A DNA stretch of 64,000 nucleotides, taken from contig NZ_JAICBX010000004.1 in the NCBI RefSeq assembly GCF_019492055.1, positions 248,001 through 312,000 of the forward strand, given 5' to 3'. Positions 32,921-41,537 of the stretch are shown one piece after another. The stretch comes from Flavimaribacter sediminis. Lineage in GTDB: Bacteria > Pseudomonadota > Alphaproteobacteria > Rhizobiales > Rhizobiaceae. The notes below the pieces were generated by a model, which saw nothing but the letters and a program-made list of their open reading frames with translations, searched no databases and had not been told where the DNA came from. Within the stretch, counting starts at the first letter, position 1, and the number at the start of each line of letters is the position of its first letter. A program made the position numbers and the translations under genes.

Positions 32921-34174
32921 TCAGAAAGACGCTGCGCCGAACAGGGAGGAGGGCAAAAAGGCGCGCCAGAACGGCGGCTTTCGCAGCGGGTGAAGTTCGG
33001 CGCCCAGGGCTTCCAGCCGGCGTTCGTTGCGAACCAGGTCGTCTTCGTCGCGACCCATGATCATCATCCGGCATCGCGCCTGGCCGGGATCAGCTACTCC
33101 GAATTCCGGGTCGAATGTCGAGACGGGAACCAGCCAGCCGGCTTCGAACGCCGGGCGGCACCGGACAAGAAAGGACGACAGACCGTGATCGATGAAACAG
33201 AATGCGAGCCTGCCGCAGGTCATGGCGCGCGGCTCGGCCAACGCGTCGAAAAGATAGCCGAAGGCCGAACTCGACGTCATCCGGAAGTTCAGGTCGATCG
33301 CCCAGGCGCGACTGTTGCGATCGACCAGTATGTCGAAACCGGCCAAACCGAAATAGCCGCGTTCACGGCCCGCCTCGGCGATGGTGCGCGCAAGGTCGAG
33401 AACGGTGGCCGGGGGAGCATCCTCGGCGCGAACCAGATTGCCGACATGGACGCCGTTCCTCATGCAGATCTGCGTGCTGTGGCCGGAGGATCGGGGCGGT
33501 TCGGCGCGCAAGATTTCATAGCGCACGCTCCAGTTTGCAGAGGCCTGGATGTAGTCTTCGACGATGACGCGATCAGCGCTGGAAAATTTCTTGTAGGCCC
33601 GGGGCAGGTGGCGCTTCTTGCGGCAGATCGCGACATCGGTCGCGCCGCCATTCGGCTTGTCTGTCGCTACTTTCAGAACAGTCGGCGTCTTCAGGCCAAG
33701 CGCCGCCGCCTCGTCGAATGGGTCGAGGATTCTCCGCGCCGGCGCGTTGTGAGGTCCCGCCAGTTCACCGAGATTGGATTTGTCGTTGAGAAAGCGGATG
33801 GTTTCATCGCGTATCGCCGGATCGCAATCCTCGAACAGTCCGGGCGGATTGGCGTGCTGAAAAACCGGTTTCAGTCCCGAAGCCGCCATCGCCGTCACCT
33901 GCCCGATATAGTCCTGCCGGTCCCTGTAGGTGATCACGTTCTCGCCGATGCTGAGACCGCAGTCTTTCATGGCGGACAAGCTGTCGGGCGACATGGTCGA
34001 TTCATGAACCAGCATCGGCATGTCGCCCGCCACGGCCACAAGGCCCGCCGTCATGAACTCGATCGTGTTCAGATCATCGATCACCCACTCGCTCATCTCC
34101 TCCATAAGCCTCGGCGCGATGAACACGTCCTCGCCGAAGATACGCCGCATTCTTGATTCCGATGACTGGGTCAC
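32921..34174 (-). CDS. ATP-grasp domain ligase-like protein
   Basis: A 417-residue protein. The ATP-grasp fold is indicated by the Lys/Gly-rich nucleotide loop (TVLKVATDKPNGGATDVAI), the EDYIQASANWSVRYEIL strand and the Mg-binding AIDLNFRMTSSS near the C-terminal third. ATP-grasp enzymes join a carboxylate to an amine or thiol through an acyl phosphate. GTG at 34174 was chosen because it overlaps the stop of the PP-loop gene (GTGA) and follows GGAGGA; the ATG at 34150 is an alternative. Substrate unknown. It is translationally coupled to its upstream neighbour and followed seven bases later by the GNAT gene. Confidence 0.78.
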   Translation of the reverse strand: MTQSSESRMRRIFGEDVFIAPRLMEEMSEWVIDDLNTIEFMTAGLVAVAGDMPMLVHESTMSPDSLSAMKDCGLSIGENVITYRDRQDYIGQVTAMAASGLKPVFQHANPPGLFEDCDPAIRDETIRFLNDKSNLGELAGPHNAPARRILDPFDEAAALGLKTPTVLKVATDKPNGGATDVAICRKKRHLPRAYKKFSSADRVIVEDYIQASANWSVRYEILRAEPPRSSGHSTQICMRNGVHVGNLVRAEDAPPATVLDLARTIAEAGRERGYFGLAGFDILVDRNSRAWAIDLNFRMTSSSAFGYLFDALAEPRAMTCGRLAFCFIDHGLSSFLVRCRPAFEAGWLVPVSTFDPEFGVADPGQARCRMMIMGRDEDDLVRNERRLEALGAELHPLRKPPFWRAFLPSSLFGAASF

Positions 34175-35334
34175 GCCTTGCCGTCTCCTCCGCGACTGGC
34201 CGCACGATAGCGCTGCTGTCGCTTCACGCGTTTGAGTTTTCTCCGCCATTCATCATAAGGCGCCCATCGCCGGGTCAGCTTTTCCCGGTCGTATCGCGCA
34301 AAGGCCTTCGTCAGATAGTCCACCGCGGGCGAGGAAGGTTTTCGCGCGATGAACGCCTGCCGGAGCTTGGTCAGATCGGATATCGATCCTTCCCCCGTTA
34401 CGCGCACCCGCGCCGGATCGACCGGCGCCCGGCTGAAGGTGGGCGCGCGGTCAAATCCATCGAGCACGTCGAGCGCCATCAGCATGAAGGTGCAGTCCTC
34501 GCACACTCCGCAATTGTCGACCGAATAATCGCAGACCCTCAGATTGGACATCAGGTCGGGCTCATCGATGATTCTCGCAACCTTGGACAACCGGTCCACC
34601 AGGCCATGATGCTCGACGCGGGCGCCCGGCGTTCCGAAAAGCGGGTCGAGCGCCGGATGCGACCCCCACCGTCTGTTCCAGGAAGATTCGTCCGCGGAAG
34701 AGGCGATGAGCTGGTTTTCCAGGCGGTCGGCAAGCATGTGCCTGACGGCGGCGAGCAGCGCGCCGTGATATTCGACCCATCCGATCAGCCGGTCGGATAC
34801 CCGCCGGATATCCGTGTGGACGATAAACGGCTCCAGTCCGTACCGGGCGCCGACCTGCCTCACCACGCCGTCGAGATGGCTGGCCTGGCGCGTGTCGCCG
34901 ATATCGACGTCGGCGCCGACAAGCGTGACGAGGGCGTCGAGACGATCACTCGCGTCGGCCAGCGAAAAAGACGAATCAACGCCGCCGGAGTAGAAAACGC
35001 CGCTGCCGCGGCCGTCCGGATATTGGCGGATCGTCGCCTCCGCCAGAACCTTGATGGGCCTGTATCCCGGATACCATTGACAGAGCAGTTCCTGGATTTT
35101 CTGGCCATTGTCCAGGAGCGCCTGATCCACGGGGCTGTGGATGTGGAGATCGACGCCGATTTCCATGGCCGGGACGAGGCCGAGACAGAACAAGGCGTCG
35201 CCGCTTTTGAGGAGAGAGTGACCGGGGCAGGAAAAATAGGTTGTCCGGCGCGTCTTACCCCACGCAAAGCTGACATCGACCTGGTCGGACGGGGCGTCAG
35301 GTCCATCGAAGGACAAGTTCAGTGGCGGTAACAC
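34171..35334 (-). CDS. PP-loop (N-type ATP pyrophosphatase) protein with QueC-like cysteine cluster
   Basis: A 387-residue protein. The PP-loop SGGVDSS is at residues 116-122, preceded by a long N-terminal domain of unknown kind (with a Cys at 36, 50 and 85). Four cysteines follow at 268, 275, 278 and 281 (C-x6-C-x2-C-x2-C), an arrangement like the zinc site of QueC (7-cyano-7-deazaguanine synthase). PP-loop enzymes activate a carboxylate, carbonyl or tRNA base by adenylation. The C-terminus is Lys/Arg-rich and could bind nucleic acid or a membrane. Substrate unknown. First gene of the operon with the ATP-grasp and GNAT genes. Confidence 0.75.
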   Translation of the reverse strand: MLPPLNLSFDGPDAPSDQVDVSFAWGKTRRTTYFSCPGHSLLKSGDALFCLGLVPAMEIGVDLHIHSPVDQALLDNGQKIQELLCQWYPGYRPIKVLAEATIRQYPDGRGSGVFYSGGVDSSFSLADASDRLDALVTLVGADVDIGDTRQASHLDGVVRQVGARYGLEPFIVHTDIRRVSDRLIGWVEYHGALLAAVRHMLADRLENQLIASSADESSWNRRWGSHPALDPLFGTPGARVEHHGLVDRLSKVARIIDEPDLMSNLRVCDYSVDNCGVCEDCTFMLMALDVLDGFDRAPTFSRAPVDPARVRVTGEGSISDLTKLRQAFIARKPSSPAVDYLTKAFARYDREKLTRRWAPYDEWRRKLKRVKRQQRYRAASRGGDGKA

Positions 35335-35390
35335 GTGGTCGATCCCGTTCGGCGCTCAGCCAAGGTGTTATAGACGTCCGGCTGGCAGAT

Positions 35391-36296
35391 TCAATTCGCG
35401 TCCGGCACGGATTCCAGAAAGGTCATGATCGTATCCGGAAGTCCGCCCAGATGCAGTATCGGCGCATGTCCCTGACCGGGAACCGTGACAGAACGCATGC
35501 CCGGGTGTCTTTCCGCCATCAGTCGCACCGATTCCTCGGAAAGCAGTTTCGAATGTTCGCCCCGCAAGGTCATCAGGGGCACGGCGCCGAGGCCATCGAA
35601 CTGCGGCCACATCGTCGGCAGCGGCGCGTTCAGATTTATCTCGCGCAGCATGTCCGCAAGCGCCGGATCGAAATTGCCGACCAGCCGGCCATCCTTTTCG
35701 ACGAATGTCGCCTCGGCGTAGTCGACCCAGTCTTCTTCGGTCAGAACGGGGAAGGATTTGCCATAGGCCTCCTTCATCATCGCCGTCGCCTCGGCCATGG
35801 AACTCGGCTGGTTTCTGTGGTCGTGATAACTCATGATCTGCGCCAGGCCTTCGCCATCGATCACCGGCCCGGCGTCGTTGAATATGGCCGCCTTGATCGC
35901 GCCCGGTCGGGTCGCTGCAAGCGCCATAATGATAAGGACGCCGCGGGAGGTTCCGAGAAACACGCCGTGCGGAACGTCGAGCGCGGTACAGCCGGCGACG
36001 ACGTCATCGGCTTCCGTCAGGATATTGTAATGCTTCCTGTCCTTGTCCCATTCGGAACCGCCGCGGCCGCGATAGTCGAAGCAGACAACCCGTCGGGGCG
36101 TTGTCTCGTGCGTGCTGATCAGCAGAGCGAACTGGTGGAAATCCGCGCTGTTGCGCGTGAGACCAGGCAGGCAGATCAGTGGCGTGCGGTCGCGCGCCTC
36201 GGGATTGTCATGGCCGTAAATACGGGCATGCAGCTTCAATCCGTCCGGTGATGAAAAGGTGACGGACTGGTATCCGCTAACGGTGTCTGCTTGCAT
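35391..36296 (-). CDS. Alpha/beta hydrolase
   Basis: A 301-residue alpha/beta-hydrolase-fold enzyme. The oxyanion region LICLPGLTRNSADFH, the nucleophile elbow GTSRGV (Ser) and the C-terminal His in PGQGHAPIL are present; the acid is probably the Glu in RGEHSKLL. The sequence DYRGRGGSEWD is typical of esterase/epoxide-hydrolase-like members. Substrate unknown. The ATG at 36296 was preferred over the in-frame TTG at 36299 because AGGGG is better placed for it. It is 58 bases downstream of the lytic transglycosylase gene and 56 bases upstream of the PP-loop gene, all on the minus strand. Confidence 0.83.
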   Translation of the reverse strand: MQADTVSGYQSVTFSSPDGLKLHARIYGHDNPEARDRTPLICLPGLTRNSADFHQFALLISTHETTPRRVVCFDYRGRGGSEWDKDRKHYNILTEADDVVAGCTALDVPHGVFLGTSRGVLIIMALAATRPGAIKAAIFNDAGPVIDGEGLAQIMSYHDHRNQPSSMAEATAMMKEAYGKSFPVLTEEDWVDYAEATFVEKDGRLVGNFDPALADMLREINLNAPLPTMWPQFDGLGAVPLMTLRGEHSKLLSEESVRLMAERHPGMRSVTVPGQGHAPILHLGGLPDTIMTFLESVPDAN

Positions 36297-36354
36297 CAAT
36301 TCCCCTCAGGCTTCGAATACTGGCTGTCCGGCGCCAAGGGAATAGAACAATTTC

Positions 36355-38448
36355 TCAGCGACGGCCATATCGCAGATCGCTTACGATATCCGCGTCCTGT
36401 CCCAGCCTGGTCTTGTAGACCTGATAGTTTTCCATCACCCGCTGCACGTAATTGCGGGTTTCGGGGTAGGGGATGCTTTCGACCCAGTCGACGACCTCGT
36501 CGATCGACTTGCCGCGTGGGTCGCCGAAACGCTCGATCCATTCCGTCGAGCGGCGCGGGCCGGCATTGTAGGCGACGAAGGTGAGGATATAGGAGCCGTC
36601 GAAATCAGAGATGTGCTCGCCAAGATAATGCGCGCCGAGCGTGGCGTTGTAGGCGGCGTCGCTCGTCAGTCGCGATTCGGAATAGGAGATGCCATGTTTG
36701 CGCGCCACAAGCTTCGCCGTCGACGGCAACAGCTGCAGCAGGCCGCGCGCATTGGCGCCGCTGACCGCGGCCGGATTGAAGGCGCTTTCCTGCCGGGCGA
36801 TCGCATAGGCCAGCGCCTTGCCGGAGCCGCCGATATTGGCGTTGGCGGGAATGACCCCGACCGGGAAGGCGAGCGCCGCGACGTCCGAATTCCGGGCGAA
36901 GGCGGCCTTTCCGACGAGCAGGGACATGCGATGATCGCCCTCGCGTTCGGCCATGGCCGTCAGCAGCGCGATTTCTCCCGGACTGTCAAGCTCTTCAGCC
37001 AGGGCCAGGTAAAGCCTCGTCGCCCGATAGCCGTGCCCGGCGTCGTTCAGGCGTTTGATCGCGAGCACGGATTCCCGTTGCGAGAACCTCTGGCGTTCCG
37101 CCGGCGTGGGAGAGGGGTAGTCGATCCGGATCGACTTGCGGTTCAGTTTCGCGGAGGCAAGCTGGCCGTAATAGGTGCCGGGATATTCCGCAGCTTTGGC
37201 GAAGAGCGCTTTGGCGGAGCCCGGTCCGCCTTTCTCCGCCGCCCGGCCGAGCCAGTAGAAGAAGCGCGATCTCGAAATCGGCGTGGCGGAACGGTCGAGA
37301 CCCGCCTGAAAATGACGCGCAGCCGTTTTTCCGTCATTAAGACCGCGTAGCGCGTACCAGCCGGCGTGCCATTCGGCGTCGACATAGTCGCCGGCGTCCG
37401 TCGCTGTGTGTTGTGTGGCCACCTTGTAGGCGAGTCGGTAGTCGCCCCTTTCTGCGAGCGACCGGGAAACGATGCGCTGCTCGGTCCACCATTCATGCGT
37501 GTCGACAAGCGCGTCGGCGTCGCGCGGCGCTTTCAGAAGCCATTTCGCCGCGGTCTCGTATTTATCCGCCTGGCGGTAATATTTCGCGCGGGCGTGGATG
37601 TAGAGCGGGTCGCCATGCCAACTCGAATGAACGGCGTCCAGCAATTTGCCGGTGTTCCCGCTGCGTTGACTGAGACCGGCGCGGGCCTTGAAGAGCGACT
37701 GGGCCTTGGCGAGGCCCTCGACCCTCTGCGCCTGGGACACGCGGTCCCGGTAAAGCAGCATATCCATTCGCCGCTTGTGATCGGCCTGCGTCAACAGGCC
37801 GGAAAACTCGGACTTAACGAGATTCTCCGTCGACCGATCGAGCGCTCTCGTGCGCCAGAGGTTGGAAATCACGCTGGCTGCCTTCTTCGAATCGCCCGTC
37901 GCCTGCAGCGCGCGGGCAAGTGCAATGGAGCCATCGACGGTCTCGGGCGTCGAGCTTCCAAAGGCCGCGATGACCTGCCGCGCGGTCGCCTTGCGATCGC
38001 GATATTCCTCGAAAAGCGCCTCTTCGGAATTGCCGCGAAGCGAATCAAGTCCCGGCCAGCCCTGCAATTCGCGAGACGCGACGGCGATGTCTACCGACGG
38101 AACGCCCTTGGCGCCCGATACGGCGATCGCCCAGGTCAGGATATGGTTGTCGAGCGAGCCGCGGGGCAGGCTGTCTCGCATGGCGCGCGCCTTGTCGATC
38201 TGATCCGCCTTCAACGCGTCGAGGCCGATTTTCAGCTTTGGCGAGACGGCTGCGGGGCTGGCGGCGCGCGGTATCGATGCGGTGGTCTCATAAGAAGGCG
38301 AGGCTTCCTCGGCGACGAAAGCGCGATCGACAGACGGTCGTGGCGTCGGCACCGGCACGTCTTCCAGCAGCGTCATCGCACAGACGGGGCCGGATGTGGC
38401 GAGCAGGGCGGTTGAAATCATCAAAGTTGCTGTGAGGCGTCGTGTCAT
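36355..38448 (-). CDS. Soluble lytic murein transglycosylase (Slt70-type)
   Basis: A 697-residue periplasmic enzyme that cleaves peptidoglycan glycan strands to 1,6-anhydro-muropeptides. A signal peptide covers about residues 1-24. A long alpha-helical superhelix domain (about 60-530) precedes the C-terminal SLT domain, whose catalytic Glu is in AIARQESAFNP and whose other motifs are SGANARGLLQLLPSTA and AYNAGPRR. The start MTRRLTATLM was chosen as it opens the signal peptide; the longer frame adds 25 residues without one. The neighbouring order with dapA and smpB on the other strand is typical for Hyphomicrobiales. Confidence 0.92.
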   Translation of the reverse strand: MTRRLTATLMISTALLATSGPVCAMTLLEDVPVPTPRPSVDRAFVAEEASPSYETTASIPRAASPAAVSPKLKIGLDALKADQIDKARAMRDSLPRGSLDNHILTWAIAVSGAKGVPSVDIAVASRELQGWPGLDSLRGNSEEALFEEYRDRKATARQVIAAFGSSTPETVDGSIALARALQATGDSKKAASVISNLWRTRALDRSTENLVKSEFSGLLTQADHKRRMDMLLYRDRVSQAQRVEGLAKAQSLFKARAGLSQRSGNTGKLLDAVHSSWHGDPLYIHARAKYYRQADKYETAAKWLLKAPRDADALVDTHEWWTEQRIVSRSLAERGDYRLAYKVATQHTATDAGDYVDAEWHAGWYALRGLNDGKTAARHFQAGLDRSATPISRSRFFYWLGRAAEKGGPGSAKALFAKAAEYPGTYYGQLASAKLNRKSIRIDYPSPTPAERQRFSQRESVLAIKRLNDAGHGYRATRLYLALAEELDSPGEIALLTAMAEREGDHRMSLLVGKAAFARNSDVAALAFPVGVIPANANIGGSGKALAYAIARQESAFNPAAVSGANARGLLQLLPSTAKLVARKHGISYSESRLTSDAAYNATLGAHYLGEHISDFDGSYILTFVAYNAGPRRSTEWIERFGDPRGKSIDEVVDWVESIPYPETRNYVQRVMENYQVYKTRLGQDADIVSDLRYGRR

Positions 38449-38712
38449 GGCTTCATCTGACCGTGAAAATGCGGCGTAAGTCGGGACGCATGCCCGGCGT
38501 TTCCAACCGGGTATCGTCAACACTTAGGGTCTCAGACACCGATGAAAAGAGCGTTAATGGAATGTTTCCCGTATCGAAAACGCGCGCGGTTATCGCTTGC
38601 GATGGCAGGGGAGCGGGACTATGGTGCAGCGCCTTTCGGCCTGACGGCTGAACTGGCTTGAAACGACGTCCCTCGATGCAGAGAACGAACGTCAGAACTG
38701 TCAGGAGATGAA

Positions 38713-39594
38713 ATGTTCACAGGGTCACTCCCAGCGCTTGTAACGCCGTTCGACGAGGATGGCGCGCTGGACGAACCGGCATTCCGCGCCTTCGTGGAAT
38801 GGCAGATTTCAGAAGGAAGCAACGGTCTTGTGCCTGTCGGCACGACCGGTGAATCCCCGACCCTGAGCCACGATGAACACAAACGTGTCGTCGAGATCTG
38901 CATAGAGGTTGCGAACAAGCGCGTGCCGGTCATCGCCGGCGCCGGTTCGAACAGCACGCGCGAGGCGATCGAATTGGCGAAGCACGCAGAAAGCGCCGGC
39001 GCCAACGGCGTTCTCGTTGTAACGCCGTATTACAACAAGCCCAACCAGAGGGGCCTGTACGAACATTACTCGGCGATTGCCCGCGCCACTTCGCTGCCGA
39101 TATTCATCTACAATATTCCCGGCCGCTCCGTGATCGACATGAGCGTCGAGACCATGGCCGCGCTCTCCGGCGAATTCGACAATATCGTCGGCGTCAAGGA
39201 TGCGACGGCGAAGATGGATCGCGTATCGCTCCAGCGGCTTGCCTGCGGCGTGGACTTCATCCAGCTGTCCGGCGAGGACGCCACTGCGCTTGGCTTTAAC
39301 GCGCATGGCGGAGTGGGCTGCATTTCGGTGACCGCCAATGTCGCGCCGCGTCTTTGCTCCGAATTCCAGGCGGCGACTCGGAGCGGAAACTATGCGCTGG
39401 CGCTGGAGTATCAGGACCGGTTGATGCCGCTCCATCAGGCGCTGTTTGTTGAACCGAACCCTGCAGGCGCGAAATATGCGCTCAACAAGCTCGGACATAT
39501 GACCGATTCCCTGCGAAGACCGCTCGTATCGGTTGCTCCGGAGACGCGTGCGATCATTGACGATGCGATGCGCCACGCAGGTCTCCTGAACTGA
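38713..39594 (+). CDS. dapA: 4-hydroxy-tetrahydrodipicolinate synthase DapA
   Basis: A 293-residue TIM-barrel aldolase that condenses pyruvate with aspartate semialdehyde in lysine and diaminopimelate synthesis. The GTTGESPTL motif is at about residues 42-50, the catalytic Tyr lies in TPYYNKPNQ, and the Schiff-base Lys lies in VGVKDATAK near residue 163. A ribosome site AGGAG precedes the ATG. It is followed after 25 bases by smpB. The link with the adjacent transglycosylase gene is positional only, although both relate to cell-wall metabolism. Confidence 0.96.
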   Translation: MFTGSLPALVTPFDEDGALDEPAFRAFVEWQISEGSNGLVPVGTTGESPTLSHDEHKRVVEICIEVANKRVPVIAGAGSNSTREAIELAKHAESAGANGVLVVTPYYNKPNQRGLYEHYSAIARATSLPIFIYNIPGRSVIDMSVETMAALSGEFDNIVGVKDATAKMDRVSLQRLACGVDFIQLSGEDATALGFNAHGGVGCISVTANVAPRLCSEFQAATRSGNYALALEYQDRLMPLHQALFVEPNPAGAKYALNKLGHMTDSLRRPLVSVAPETRAIIDDAMRHAGLLN

Positions 39595-39619
39595 GAAATC
39601 GCAGGGGAATTCGCAAGAC

Positions 39620-40093
39620 ATGGCTAAAGGGGCGAAACCCCGGGGCAGGATTGCTGCTGAAAACCGCAAGGCCCGGTTCAACTACGAGATCATCGAGACC
39701 TTCGAGGCCGGGCTGGTTCTGACCGGCACCGAGGTCAAGAGCCTGCGCCAGGGCAAGGCGAATATCGCCGAGTCCTACGCGACCGAGGAAAATGGCGAGA
39801 TCTGGCTGATCAATTCGCACATCCCGGAATATCTGCAGGCGAACCGTTTCAATCACGAGCCTCGGCGACATCGCAAGCTGCTCCTGAATGCGCGTGAAGT
39901 CCGCAAGCTCATCGGGGCGGTGCAGCGCGAGGGCATGTCGCTGGTGCCGCTGAAGATCTATTTCAACGATCGCGGCATCGCCAAGCTGGAACTTGCTCTG
40001 GCGCGCGGCAAGAAGCAGCATGACAAACGCGAGACCGAAATGAAGCGCGACTGGGATCGCCAGAAAGCAAGGCTTCTGCGCGATCGCGGGTAG
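39620..40093 (+). CDS. smpB: SsrA-binding protein SmpB
   Basis: A 157-residue tmRNA-binding protein needed for rescue of stalled ribosomes. The N-terminal half has the typical [21 protein letters not shown] and [15 protein letters not shown] segments (here shown in parts), and the basic C-terminal tail ([16 protein letters not shown]) is the helix that fits the mRNA channel. Length is usual. It follows dapA closely and is probably co-transcribed. No tmRNA gene is seen in this window. Confidence 0.96.
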   Translation: MAKGAKPRGRIAAENRKARFNYEIIETFEAGLVLTGTEVKSLRQGKANIAESYATEENGEIWLINSHIPEYLQANRFNHEPRRHRKLLLNAREVRKLIGAVQREGMSLVPLKIYFNDRGIAKLELALARGKKQHDKRETEMKRDWDRQKARLLRDRG

Positions 40094-40289
40094 TTTCACT
40101 CCCGAATCAATTTCTCAACGAATTCAATCAAGTCTTTGCAACTGCGGCTTTATTTCTGAACGCAGAAAGTCTTGTTCCAAAGGCGTTATTGTAGAGATCG
40201 CAGCCAACTCGTCCTGCCTGCCGTGACTGCGTGGACGTAGATTGTGGAGCCGGATCGGCGGATTGCCGCCGACCCGGAACGAGCTGAAA

Positions 40290-40643
40290 TCAGAGCGCCG
40301 CTATGACCTGGATTTCGACGGTGAACTGCGGAGCGGCGAGTTTCGATTCGACGCAGGCGCGGCCGGGTGTTGCACCGGGAACGACCCAGGCGTCCCAGAC
40401 CTCGTTCATCTCGTTGAAGCCCGCCATGTCGGACAGCCAGATCGTGGCGATCAGCAGCTTCTCTTTGGACGTGCCGGCTTCGGCCAGGAGTTCGTCGATC
40501 CGGGCGAGAATGTCCTTCGTCTGCTCGGCTACTGAAGCGCCGGGAGCGCGAAGCGCGACCTGGCCGGCGGTATAGACCGTATTGCCGTGCACGACGGCCT
40601 GGCTCATCCGGGCGCCGACGTCTATCCGTTTGATGTCACTCAT
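40290..40643 (-). CDS. ridA: RidA family protein (reactive imine/enamine deaminase)
   Basis: A 117-residue RidA/YjgF/UK114 protein. The catalytic Arg is in GATPGRACVESKL near the C-terminus, and the family C-terminal motif FTVEIQVIAAL follows. It hydrolyses enamine/imine intermediates made by amino-acid dehydrogenases and dehydratases to keto acids. The second of two adjacent ATGs was chosen since AAGGAG is better spaced. It is the third gene behind dadA and a racemase-like gene, so it probably processes the imino acid released by DadA. Confidence 0.9.
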   Translation of the reverse strand: MSDIKRIDVGARMSQAVVHGNTVYTAGQVALRAPGASVAEQTKDILARIDELLAEAGTSKEKLLIATIWLSDMAGFNEMNEVWDAWVVPGATPGRACVESKLAAPQFTVEIQVIAAL

Positions 40644-40717
40644 CATGTTCTCCTTGTCCGTAACGATGAAATTGGCGGAATCCGCCGCTTTGGATGCATC
40701 CTTCTGGGCAATGCCCG

Positions 40718-41527
40718 TCAGGATGTCAACGCAGCGTCGGGCTCTTTCAGCGGGAGAGCGAAAAGCCTTCCGACTCCCGCCACGGCGTCTTCAACGCCCG
40801 CCAGTCGCAGGCAATGCCAGGCCATTGCGTGGTCGCTGGATGTGACAGGCAGTCCGGCGGCCGCTTCTATTTCCGGCAGCCGTTCTGCAAGCCTGAGGGA
40901 GGTGCACGAAATGAAAACGGCGTCCAGAGGCGTGGCTTTGGCGAGCGCGGCGACGCCTTGCGCGATCGAATCGAGATCGATGCGCGCGGCCTCGCGATCA
41001 TCCATCTTGTTGTAGGTGCCGAATGCCGCTACATGCACGCCGCGATCTTCCAGATAAGCGCGGACGATCTCGTTGACGGCCGGTTCGTACGGGGTAATGA
41101 CGCCGATGCGCCGGGCCTCGAAGGCGCGGAATGCGGCGAGCGCTGCGGTGATGGGCGTTGTGCATTCAATGCCCGGACGAACCTTGCGGATTTCGCGGAA
41201 GATGGCGTCCTCGCCCATCGCAATGGTGGCGGCCGTGCAGCCGAATCCAATCACGTCGAGGTCGAGACCAGGCATGATGAGTTCGGTTGCCGGCGCGATG
41301 CGCGGTCCGATGGCTCTGAGCGTTTCCGGCGTGATGTCGGCGTCGTTGAATACGCGGGTGCAGTAAAGCCCTATCCCGATGGCTGGCATAAGCGTCCGGT
41401 ACTCATGCTCCATGGTCTGGTCCGTGGCCAGAACGATCAATCCGATCGCGGCGCGGGAGGCGACGCCGCCGTCGAGCGTGCAGGGCAGGGTTCCAATGTC
41501 AAGGAAGTCGGCGACATCAAGGGTCAT
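40718..41527 (-). CDS. Aspartate/glutamate racemase-like protein (maleate isomerase/arylmalonate decarboxylase group)
   Basis: A 269-residue protein of the Asp/Glu/hydantoin racemase superfamily. Two cysteines lie in the expected catalytic loops: FGCTAATIAMGE (about residue 96) and FISCTSLRLAE (about 208). The overall pattern is nearest to the maleate cis-trans isomerase, AMDase and EutA group rather than to MurI. The start at 41527 follows GAGGAG at good spacing; the frame is open upstream within dadA. With dadA upstream and ridA downstream, a role in racemising or isomerising an amino acid before oxidation is likely. Substrate unproven. Confidence 0.78.
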   Translation of the reverse strand: MTLDVADFLDIGTLPCTLDGGVASRAAIGLIVLATDQTMEHEYRTLMPAIGIGLYCTRVFNDADITPETLRAIGPRIAPATELIMPGLDLDVIGFGCTAATIAMGEDAIFREIRKVRPGIECTTPITAALAAFRAFEARRIGVITPYEPAVNEIVRAYLEDRGVHVAAFGTYNKMDDREAARIDLDSIAQGVAALAKATPLDAVFISCTSLRLAERLPEIEAAAGLPVTSSDHAMAWHCLRLAGVEDAVAGVGRLFALPLKEPDAALTS

Positions 41528-41537
41528 CAGAGTCTCC

